DNA of 11,343 nucleotides, from the NCBI GenBank assembly GCA_030620005.1, contig JAUXAJ010000173.1, positions 1 through 11,343 of the forward strand, in the 5' to 3' direction. Of the stretch, positions 1 through 6,419 are shown one piece after another. This DNA comes from Promethearchaeota archaeon. GTDB taxonomy: Archaea > Asgardarchaeota > Lokiarchaeia > Sigynarchaeales > SOKP01. The notes beneath the pieces were generated by a model that saw only the letters and a program-made list of their open reading frames with translations, was not told where the DNA came from and did not search any database. A program made the position numbers and the translations under genes. Numbering within the stretch: the stretch's first letter is position 1; the number at the start of each line of letters is the position of its first letter.

Positions 1-1170
1 ATTTATTAATAAAATAAAATTAAAAAATCCAAAAGTCAATAATGGATAAGAATCAATAAGTCCTCGCTGACCAAAACCAGGCTCTGTTGTAGGATTATAA
101 ATAGCCCACATGTAACTTTGAAGTAAAAACGCAAATAAAAACACAAAAGCATCTAAATTGTTTCGATTTTTTTGTATAAAAAAAAAAAATAATCCTAACA
201 TGAATATACAAGTGATCGGATGCCAAACAAAAAAGCCATTTCTTAATCCAAACCAAGTTTCATAAAAATCTGGATTAAGAACACGAAATTCATGACGATA
301 ATAATCTTGTGGAGTCATTGTTCCAAATCCGAATTGTAACCATAACGCAATTATTTGAGGGGTATAACCTATAAAAATGCTTACTAATGCGATTAGCATC
401 TTAATTAAGGATATTTTAAAAAAATGAAGGGTGGTTTTTCTCTCTCTCCATTGTTCTTTGAAAGTATTTGAAACTTGAGGTAAAAAGATCACCCCGTACA
501 AAATATTTTGATATCGCACTAAAGTTGCTAATCCGAGCGCAAAAAAAACCCACCATGTTTGTTTCATGTTTAAACTATCGTGCCAATTAACCCATAGATA
601 AACCAAAACGGAGATCATGAAAAAAGAGATGGAATGAGACATTAAGGGACGATCAAAAAGGAAATAAATTAATGAAGTACATAATAAAATAGAAATTTGA
701 ACGATAATTACTGGAAATTTTATTTTGAAATATTTTTGGAGAGCTTTCCCTAAAATTTTTAATCCAAGATAAGAATAAAAGATTGTTCCTAAATTTACTA
801 AACCTATATTAAACCAAAAAATAAGCATGTATTCTGGATAATAACCGGTTAATAAATAATAAATATAAATACATGGATCGTAAATTAGATGACCTACAAC
901 GTAAAATGGGGCCCAAAACAATGCTGGACCAAATGACCATTGATTAGTCAATACGTGAATATCGAGTGGAAAATTATCAAAATTATTATATATATAAAGG
1001 TCTCCATCTTCAAAAATAGATATTAATTGGACAAAATAATACATCCCATCAATGCTATAAAAAACAGGACCTGGATAAAATAAAACACAGAAAATTATAA
1101 AAAAAATCTCAAATTGACCAACAAGGAAAAAGGTTTTTAGTTTCTTAAAATTAAATTTCAAGATCATCAT
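1..1170 (-). CDS. Polytopic membrane protein, GT-C glycosyltransferase-like (partial)
   Basis: This reading frame has no stop from its ATG at 1170 to the left edge and gives 390 residues; the C-terminus is missing. It is strongly hydrophobic, with about nine likely membrane segments, roughly at residues 21-38, 77-97, 114-140, 152-172, 181-196, 206-220, 255-280, 315-332 and 340-358, and another starting near 375. The first extracytoplasmic loop carries an acidic pattern (SIDGMYYF around residue 41, then EDGDLYIYN at 54-62). This resembles the Asp-containing loop after the first membrane helix of GT-C enzymes such as the GT39 and PMT families, which transfer sugars from polyprenyl-phosphate donors. 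The likely role is therefore glycosylation of lipid or surface protein, but the exact substrate cannot be read. ATG codons at 1170 and 1167 are both possible starts. The frame closes upstream at 1213 and no clear ribosome binding site is seen, so the mRNA may have a very short leader. Confidence 0.72.
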   Translation of the reverse strand, partial: MMILKFNFKKLKTFFLVGQFEIFFIIFCVLFYPGPVFYSIDGMYYFVQLISIFEDGDLYIYNNFDNFPLDIHVLTNQWSFGPALFWAPFYVVGHLIYDPCIYIYYLLTGYYPEYMLIFWFNIGLVNLGTIFYSYLGLKILGKALQKYFKIKFPVIIVQISILLCTSLIYFLFDRPLMSHSISFFMISVLVYLWVNWHDSLNMKQTWWVFFALGLATLVRYQNILYGVIFLPQVSNTFKEQWRERKTTLHFFKISLIKMLIALVSIFIGYTPQIIALWLQFGFGTMTPQDYYRHEFRVLNPDFYETWFGLRNGFFVWHPITCIFMLGLFFFFIQKNRNNLDAFVFLFAFLLQSYMWAIYNPTTEPGFGQRGLIDSYPLLTFGFFNFILLIN

Positions 1171-1203
1171 TAAAGCAATAGATATTTTTTTCTTGAATTC
1201 GAC

Positions 1204-1217
1204 AATATTATATTAAA
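1204..1217 (-). promoter_or_regulatory. Possible TATA box for the membrane protein gene
   Basis: On the minus strand this reads TTTAATATAATATT, 34-47 bases before the ATG at 1170. That distance would give a very short or absent leader, which fits the lack of a Shine-Dalgarno site. AT-rich background makes the call weak. Confidence 0.3.
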
Positions 1218-1392
1218 TTAATAGTTAATGTTTTAAAAGAATAGAAAACAGGGAGATTATTAACATGAATAGTGATATTTAGCAATAAATCAAGAACTAA
1301 CAATATTATTGGGCCCTCTTTAAGATAATATAAATGTATGCCCATTTGGAGATTTCTACTCATCAATTATAACTCATAGAAAAACTATAAAA

Positions 1393-1542
1393 ATGGGCAC
1401 AAGAAATAATATGTTACGAATGTTAATTAATTTTTACCCTGACCACTCAAGAAAGCACCTTCTCATTAGGAAGAATATTAATAAATTCGTTAAAAAGGAT
1501 GAGTGTAAAAAAAAATTTAATATTTTATTTAAATACGCTTAA
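1393..1542 (+). CDS. Small open frame, unknown, possibly a remnant
   Basis: A 49-residue frame starts at ATG 1393 (MGTRNNMLRMLINFYPDHSR) and ends with TAA three bases before the 3' end of the converging hxlB-type gene. The same frame is open back to the TAA at 1321, about 72 codons in all, which is long for such AT-rich DNA. The upstream codons read NVCPFGDFYSS. The middle part (about 1435-1470) is less AT-rich than its surroundings. The product would be basic and has no motif I recognise. No ribosome binding site is visible. It may be a decayed gene fragment or chance. The rest of the gap at 1171-1392 shows nothing else. Confidence 0.22.
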   Translation: MGTRNNMLRMLINFYPDHSRKHLLIRKNINKFVKKDECKKKFNILFKYA

Positions 1543-1544
1543 AT

Positions 1545-2114
1545 TCAGCATCCTCTTGAATGTTTGGAAGCCATCTCTTTATTAGAAATGTTAAGTTTAA
1601 TAGCTAACTCTGCAATGATCGCATCTAAGTAACAAAACGAAATCTGTTCGAACATGGTCCCCTCAGGAGTCAAAATAGCCGTATCTTCGTCACCCGTGTC
1701 TCTTTTAGTCCTTCCTTTAAGCTTTATTGTTATATCACCCATTCGGCCTATTAATGTTTCGGGATGAGATGTTATCGTGATAATGCTATGGGGTTTTACA
1801 TGATTTACAAAAGTCTCCAATAGACTTACAACTACGGTTGTTGTCCCACTTCCTGAAAGAACTATCAAAATATCATTTTCTCCGAGAGCAGGATTGCTCG
1901 CTAAATTAGTCACCACGTACACTTCAGCCCCTAAATGAACCAATCTCGTGGCAAAGCATTATAAAATGAAAGCGCTTCTCCCAGATGCCAACAAAAAGAA
2001 CTTACGCTTGCTTTGTAACCCTTCTTGTATTGCGTTTATAAATTTTTGCGTATACTTAAAGTGATTATCAAGATATTCAATATTGTCTTGGATGTTATTC
2101 ACGATAATATTCAT
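1545..2114 (-). pseudogene. hxlB: 6-phospho-3-hexuloisomerase (SIS domain), interrupted by an in-frame TAA
   Basis: Read through from ATG 2114, this frame encodes 189 positions, the normal length for the PHI family (about 180-200). The family converts D-arabino-3-hexulose 6-phosphate to fructose 6-phosphate. In archaea lacking the oxidative pentose phosphate pathway this supplies pentose phosphates together with hexulose-phosphate synthase. The SIS-domain landmarks are present: ASGRSAFIL at 43-51, CFATRLVHLGAEVYVV from 53, the SGSG sugar-phosphate loop at 87-90, PEGTMFEQ with Glu156, and the C-terminal His185. Codon 52 (1959-1961) is TAA, at the place where relatives have Lys or Arg before CFA. 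Both sides are otherwise intact and in the same frame, so a single substitution explains the break. A TTG at 1943 could start a shortened protein, but it would lack the GRS loop and the first strand and helix. The choices are recent pseudogene, readthrough, or base-call error. No synthase partner is visible nearby. Confidence 0.8.
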
Positions 2115-2224
2115 GGATTCAAAAAGAATCCTTTTAGCCTTCCCGTTTAAGTTTTCTGTACTTTTTTCAATAATAATTTTGAAAATTTCAAAATTTAAGG
2201 ATATACTATTAATAATTCAAAATT

Positions 2225-2240
2225 CAAAATATATATTTTG
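2225..2240. repeat. Perfect 16-base palindrome
   Basis: CAAAATATATATTTTG is identical to its reverse complement. It lies 111-126 bases upstream of the isomerase start and is preceded by two copies of AATTCAAAAT-like sequence at about 2213-2230. It could be an operator or simply TATA-like AT-rich DNA. Confidence 0.35.
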
Positions 2241-2376
2241 ATAGATAACTTTAGATTTGTTTCAAATCATTTAAATACCACCATTAAGGGTTTAATTTTT
2301 AATCCTTGACTTTTAAAGAAAAAGTAAGATGAATTTTTCTAAAAAAAAAAAGAATTGTACTTGTTTCAATGCGTGC

Positions 2377-2405
2377 TTAGCGATTTATAAGTAATTAATC
2401 GCTAA
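2377..2405. repeat. 9-base perfect inverted repeat, hairpin candidate
   Basis: TTAGCGATT at 2377-2385 is exactly mirrored by AATCGCTAA at 2397-2405, with an 11-base spacer. A T-rich tract follows at 2414-2429. It sits in an otherwise empty gap downstream of the minus-strand histone gene. It may be a transcript-end hairpin or a protein-binding site. Confidence 0.4.
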
Positions 2406-2592
2406 CAAAAGATCGTTTTTTCTTTTTGTCTAATGAATGACTTAGTATAACCACGAGGAAACTTATAATAATGTAAAATTAGTTTTAACAGATTTTCAAG
2501 AGGATTTTATAATGAATATCTCTAAAATATGAAAAAGAGTATAAAAAAGAAAAAAATAGAATTTTTGTTATTAGTTAACCCTTGGAACAATT

Positions 2593-2840
2593 TTAAAGGT
2601 ATTTAATTGACAAGAGCAAGTCGTTTTTCGTAATCTTTTTACGATTAGCATGCATGGTAAACGCCCTTGCCTGTTCGGTTAATCCGGTCGCAGTTTTTTC
2701 TAAATGATCAATTAAAAGATCTACTGCGTTTCTGGCAACGATAGAAGCGCCTTGTTGTTTCATGAGGCGTCTAATGGGCGATCAAGCGAAGTTCCATGAG
2801 TCATCGATTCGATGATTTCTCTATGTTTTTTCTTGGCCAT
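2593..2840 (-). pseudogene. Archaeal histone, apparent single-base frameshift
   Basis: The gene starts at ATG 2840 behind a strong GGAGGAA site. Frame one gives a basic, flexible tail (MAKKKHREIIESMTHGTSLD) and then runs into TGA. The next frame gives a clear histone fold: PIRRLMKQQGAS, then ARNAVDLLIDHLEKTATGL, then HANRKKITKNDLLLSIKYL and TAA. Landmarks are the RR-x-M-K stretch of helix 1, the long central helix, and the HA-x-RKKIT-x-ND loop before helix 3. Adding one base to the CCC run at 2776-2778 joins the two frames into one 82-residue protein with SLDRPIRRLMK across the joint. Archaeal histones dimerise and wrap DNA; the N-terminal basic tail resembles the tails of some Asgard histones. 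An alternative start at the Met of RRLM would lose helix 1. This is either an inactivating deletion or a homopolymer error in the assembly. Confidence 0.85.
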
Positions 2841-2846
2841 TTTTTA

Positions 2847-2853
2847 TTCCTCC
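2847..2853 (-). promoter_or_regulatory. Ribosome binding site of the histone gene
   Basis: The minus strand reads GGAGGAA followed by a six-base spacer and ATG. This fixes the start at 2840 and shows that the N-terminal tail frame is the intended one. Confidence 0.75.
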
Positions 2854-3444
2854 AAATTTTTAAAATTTATGTTTTTAATTTTTTTTTGATTTAATTTTAG
2901 TGTTTCTTAGATAGTAATATATCCGAAGAGATATTTAAATGTTACTGAGAACGGACAGAATTTCGAAATATAAATGAAAAAAAATTACGACAAAATTTTT
3001 TATCTATGATCAAAGTATAAAGATTCAATGAACATTCAAACTTGGATCGTATTGAAAATTTGAATTAAATTTTATAGAATCAAAATTATTCAAATATCTA
3101 TATAGAATAATTCTTGATTTGTTTTGGTTTTTTTATGATTTTTTGGAGAATTAAAAAATATTTAATTGAACTTAATCATCCTTTAATAATAATTCGTGAT
3201 AAATTCCATGATCATTATTTCCACATCATTATAAATTTAAGAAGTAAGAGTTAATTTCGAGTCATAAATCAATTTGTTATATTGTGATATTAACAATTGT
3301 AAACATCTTGGTATAACATGACAATTTAATTTCTTTAAGGCAAAAGTGTGACGCTTATAATCTTAAAGAAAAATTTTATTTAACCTTAATTCCTTTATAG
3401 AATTATAATTACTCAATTAATATTAATATAAAAGGTCTTGAAAA
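2854..3444. other. Divergent intergenic region between histone and proteasome genes
   Basis: About 590 bases of very AT-rich DNA separate two divergent genes and should hold both promoters. A possible histone TATA box reads ATTTAAATATC on the minus strand (2930-2940), about 90 bases before the start. A CTTTATAG box for the plus-strand gene is listed separately. A 39-codon frame at 3135-3254 has no ribosome binding site and no recognisable motif. I see no RNA gene. Confidence 0.45.
3393..3400 (+). promoter_or_regulatory. Probable TATA box of the proteasome gene
   Basis: CTTTATAG lies 45-52 bases before the ATG at 3445. A near-identical CTTTATAA box lies at a similar distance before the acyl-CoA synthetase start, which supports both calls. 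Confidence 0.45.
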
Positions 3445-4059
3445 ATGTCTACAATAACAGTCCCAGGAGCTTGTGCTGTTGCAATCAAATGTAAGGACGG
3501 TGTCGTCTTGGGAAACGATAGAAGGGCGACTTGGGGGTATACAGTCACGAATAAATCGACAAGGAAAGTGTTCATGATCATGGACAGTATTGGATTGGCT
3601 GCATATGGTCTTATTGGTGATTTCCAGATATTAGTTAAAATTTTAAAAGCTCAAGCCAATTTGTACGAATTAGACGCTGGAGTCAAGATCTCAACTAAGA
3701 GCATCGCAAAATTAGTTTCAAATTATTTATACTCAAGAAAAATGTACCCCCTATATACGAATTTAGTAATTGCGGGCATTGACAAAGACGGTCCACACCT
3801 TTATACTTTAGATGCGATTGGTTCGTTAATTCCCGAGGATTACGGTACTACTGGAACCGGAATGTTATTGACAATGGGAATATTAGAAGCAGAATATAAA
3901 CCTGATATGAGCGTAGAAGCTGGAGAGAAATTAGTGGAAAAAACTATTAGTGCCGCGATAAAAAGAGACGCGATGTCTGGGAATGGAATAGATATAATAA
4001 CGATAACAAAAGACGGGTTCAAGGAAAGACTTATTGAGATTAAAGAACTTGGGGAATAA
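3445..4059 (+). CDS. psmB: Proteasome beta-type subunit lacking the catalytic Thr1
   Basis: This 204-residue protein aligns almost without gaps to archaeal 20S proteasome beta subunits, which form the inner rings of the core protease. Shared landmarks are KDGVVLGNDRR (18-27), GLIGDFQ, a GID-x-PH strand pair, GTTGTG near the middle and KRDAMSGNGID near the end. Active subunits are cut after a Gly so that Thr1 becomes the N-terminal nucleophile. Here an eight-residue leader ends in Gly8, but the next residues are Ala-Cys-Ala where relatives have Thr-Thr-Thr. Asp17, Lys33 and the late Asp and Ser of the active site are kept as Asp25, Lys41, Asp175 and Ser178. The subunit is therefore probably not self-processed and not proteolytic, like the inactive beta subunits of eukaryotes. 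An active partner would have to be encoded elsewhere. ATG 3445 is the only sensible start. It could instead be an uncharacterised Ntn-hydrolase-fold relative. Confidence 0.88.
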   Translation: MSTITVPGACAVAIKCKDGVVLGNDRRATWGYTVTNKSTRKVFMIMDSIGLAAYGLIGDFQILVKILKAQANLYELDAGVKISTKSIAKLVSNYLYSRKMYPLYTNLVIAGIDKDGPHLYTLDAIGSLIPEDYGTTGTGMLLTMGILEAEYKPDMSVEAGEKLVEKTISAAIKRDAMSGNGIDIITITKDGFKERLIEIKELGE

Positions 4060-4170
4060 ATTCTCAAACATTTTCCATTATTTTTTAGTAACAATTTATT
4101 GAATTAAGTTTTCACTACTTCTTACTTGTTTTAGATGATATACAAAATTTTAAAATAATAGTTTTAAAAA

Positions 4171-4287
4171 TTATAATTGGACAAAAGCCTTGACAAGTTC
4201 AGAACCCGGTGTATCAGGATTTGGCGTTCCAATAGTTGCGATCATACCAATTGCAGGAAGTTTTTTATTATGTTGGGGATCATGGAT
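4171..4287 (-). pseudogene. C-terminal fragment of an acyl-CoA synthetase
   Basis: A 38-codon open stretch between TGA (4288-4290) and TAA (4171-4173) ends with IATIGTPNPDTPGSELVKAF plus VQL. This matches the C-terminal subdomain of the intact synthetase next door (IIAIIGLLDPNRPGSEIVKA, then FVQL) at 17 of 26 positions, although the DNA differs at many synonymous sites. The preceding residues (KKLPAIG) fit the family loosely. The stop falls where relatives continue with KEG, and no further homology is seen on either side. It is a dead remnant of an older paralogue, in opposite orientation to the living copy. The remaining bases of this 442-base gap hold only AT-rich sequence and a promoter. 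Confidence 0.75.
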
Positions 4288-4443
4288 TCATTAACGACCT
4301 GACCGATGAGAATATCGTTCAGCCTTATATCTGAAAGACATTAAATAAAAGAAAATATGTGTACTTAATTGTAAACGTATCCTTTTTTTAATTTAATTTC
4401 AATAATCAATCAAATTTACTAATTTTTACTAAAAGATACTAAT

Positions 4444-4454
4444 CTTTATAAAAG
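4444..4454 (+). promoter_or_regulatory. Probable TATA box of the acyl-CoA synthetase gene
   Basis: CTTTATAAAAG is a good archaeal TATA element, 48-58 bases before the TTG start. It parallels the box before the proteasome gene. Confidence 0.55.
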
Positions 4455-4501
4455 AAAAAGTTGAATAATTACTATTAATCAAAATAATTGAGAAAACAAA
4501 G

Positions 4502-6223
4502 TTGATTAAATTGAGTAGTGAAAAATTTTGGACTAAATCCTATGACAAACACGTGCCAACAACTTTAACTTATCCAACTGAGGATCTTGGAACCATTTTC
4601 TCGCGTGCCATGGAGAAGCATGGAGATAGAGTTGGTTTTTTTTTCATGGATAGGAACATGACATATAAAGAAATTTTAGATTGTTCTCAAAGGTTCGCAA
4701 CTTTTCTCCAAAAAAATGGGTTACAAAAAGGAGATGTCGTTACTGTAAGCCTTCCAAATTGTCCACAGTATTTAATCGCCGTTTATGGGACTTATATCGC
4801 TGGCGGTGTTTGTTCAGGGTGTTCACCGCTTTTGAGCTCTCCGGAAATTGCCTATCAAATAGATGATAGCGATACAAAATTCGTTGTCACAATGGATATT
4901 GTATATGAGAAAATATTCAGTCCGCTCTTAAATAAGCTACCGAAAGTTAAAGTCATGATCCCAACGAACATTTCTGAATACATGGGCTTTGGTGGTTTTA
5001 AAGTATTCATGGGAAAAATGATTAAAAAGATTCCAAAAGGAAAAATGGATCCAGCCCTATTCCCCAAAGGGAAAGTTGTTCCATTCTTAGAAGTTATGGA
5101 AACCCCCATTGATCTGAAAAAAGTGTCAATTGAACCAAAGAAAGATATGGCACAGATTCAATACACGGGGGGAACGACTGGACGACCTAAAGGTGTCGAA
5201 ATTACGCATTATAATTTGATAGCAAACATGCATCAATTTGACACGTGGTTAAACAGAGAACATGGAACAGATATAACAATATCCGCTTTTCCCTATTTCC
5301 ACATCGCAGGCTTGTTTATTGGGTTGTTTTTAACATATATTGGGTCTTCTCATGTAATGATTGCAAATCCACGTGACACAGATCATATTATAAAGGAAAT
5401 GATTGATAAACAAGTTACGGTCTTTGGAAACGTGCCAACTCTTTTTTTAATGGTTCAAGCGAACCCCAAATCTAAGGAAATTCCTGATGATGTGTTAGAC
5501 AATATCTCTCTATATGTTTCTGGGGCCGCACCGTTTCCGCCTGAAGCAATTAAAGAATTTGAAGAACAATTCCATACAGAAAACAAGTTTTGTGAGGTAT
5601 ATGGAATGACTGAATCGGCCGTACTAGTTACAGTTAATCCTGCGCAAGGTAAGAAAAAGATAGGAACGGTTGGACTTCCTTTACCCGATACAGATATTAA
5701 ACTCGTAGATGTTGAAACTGGAGAAGAAGTTGAAATAGGAAAACCTGGCGAGATTTGTCTTAAAGGACCGCAAATAACACGCGGGTATTATAAAAAACCT
5801 GAGCCAACAGCGAAAACATGGATTGATGGCTGGTTACATTCGGGTGATGTAGGCGTATTTGACGAAGATGGTTATTTAAAAATAGTAGATCGAACGAAAG
5901 ACATGTTAAGTGTTAGTGGATTTAAGGTTTATAGCGTTCATGTCGAAGAAATAATGACAAAACATTCAGATATTCAAATAATAGCCATTATTGGATTACT
6001 CGATCCAAACAGACCTGGAAGTGAAATCGTAAAGGCATTTGTTCAACTGAAGGAAGGGGTTTCAGCAACCGAGGAAGTAAAAAAAAGCATTCTTGAATAT
6101 GCTCAAGAGAATCTTGCCAAGTACGAAGTTCCAAAAGAGTGGGAATTCCGAGAAGAACTTCCACTCACTCTTGTAGGAAAAGTTTTAAAGAAGGCGCTCC
6201 GTGATGAAGGATCTAATGAATAA
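4502..6223 (+). CDS. AMP-forming long- or medium-chain acyl-CoA synthetase
   Basis: This 573-residue cytosolic enzyme of the ANL superfamily activates a carboxylic acid with ATP to an acyl-adenylate, then transfers it to CoA. All core motifs are present: the phosphate loop YTGGTTGRPKG (221-231), YGMTE (367-371), the HSGD motif with the ATP-ribose Asp449, DRTKDML with the hinge at Asp463-Arg464, and the C-terminal catalytic Lys560 in LVGKVLKKAL. The N-terminal FWTKSYDKHVPTTLTYP is typical of FadD-type fatty acyl-CoA ligases. The chain length preference cannot be read from sequence. The start is TTG at 4502, because the next in-frame ATG (4611) would cut off the family's conserved N-terminus. 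No strong ribosome binding site is seen. The gene stands alone behind its own TATA box and ends before a hairpin and a T-run. A broken paralogue lies just upstream on the other strand. Confidence 0.93.
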   Translation: MIKLSSEKFWTKSYDKHVPTTLTYPTEDLGTIFSRAMEKHGDRVGFFFMDRNMTYKEILDCSQRFATFLQKNGLQKGDVVTVSLPNCPQYLIAVYGTYIAGGVCSGCSPLLSSPEIAYQIDDSDTKFVVTMDIVYEKIFSPLLNKLPKVKVMIPTNISEYMGFGGFKVFMGKMIKKIPKGKMDPALFPKGKVVPFLEVMETPIDLKKVSIEPKKDMAQIQYTGGTTGRPKGVEITHYNLIANMHQFDTWLNREHGTDITISAFPYFHIAGLFIGLFLTYIGSSHVMIANPRDTDHIIKEMIDKQVTVFGNVPTLFLMVQANPKSKEIPDDVLDNISLYVSGAAPFPPEAIKEFEEQFHTENKFCEVYGMTESAVLVTVNPAQGKKKIGTVGLPLPDTDIKLVDVETGEEVEIGKPGEICLKGPQITRGYYKKPEPTAKTWIDGWLHSGDVGVFDEDGYLKIVDRTKDMLSVSGFKVYSVHVEEIMTKHSDIQIIAIIGLLDPNRPGSEIVKAFVQLKEGVSATEEVKKSILEYAQENLAKYEVPKEWEFREELPLTLVGKVLKKALRDEGSNE

Positions 6224-6225
6224 TC

Positions 6226-6269
6226 TTCTTTTCAGAAAAGAATTTAAATAAATATCAACCTTTTTTTTT
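6226..6269 (+). terminator. Hairpin and poly-T terminator after the synthetase
   Basis: TTCTTTTCAGAAAAGAA (6226-6242) starts just after the stop codon and can fold into a short stem. Nine T residues at 6261-6269 follow, typical of archaeal T-run termination. Confidence 0.45.
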
Positions 6270-6419
6270 AAATCATAACAAGAATATCTTAGCTCCAAAT
6301 TCGTTATCATGTCAAATGGTTAAATTCTTTAGAGAATGTTAATCTTGAATAGAAAAATTAATCTTTCTAATATCATACCTTCTAATTATCAACATGTTTA
6401 AGTAAAGGGTATTTTTATT

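Larger units (their letters stand above)
2115..2592. other. AT-rich gap between the isomerase and the histone gene
   Basis: No convincing gene is seen in these 478 bases. They hold a perfect 16-base palindrome at 2225-2240 and a 9-base inverted repeat at 2377-2405, listed separately, and several poly-A or poly-T runs. The hxlB-type frame stays open upstream of its ATG to about 2217, but those codons are not family-like. Confidence 0.5.

Noticed and set aside
3135..3254. 39-codon plus-strand frame between the histone and proteasome genes
   Set aside because: No ribosome binding site, no recognisable motif, and its length is within chance for this region.
3840..5109. Minus-strand open frames of 84 codons inside the proteasome and synthetase genes
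   Set aside because: They lie opposite strongly conserved coding sequence and show no features of their own.
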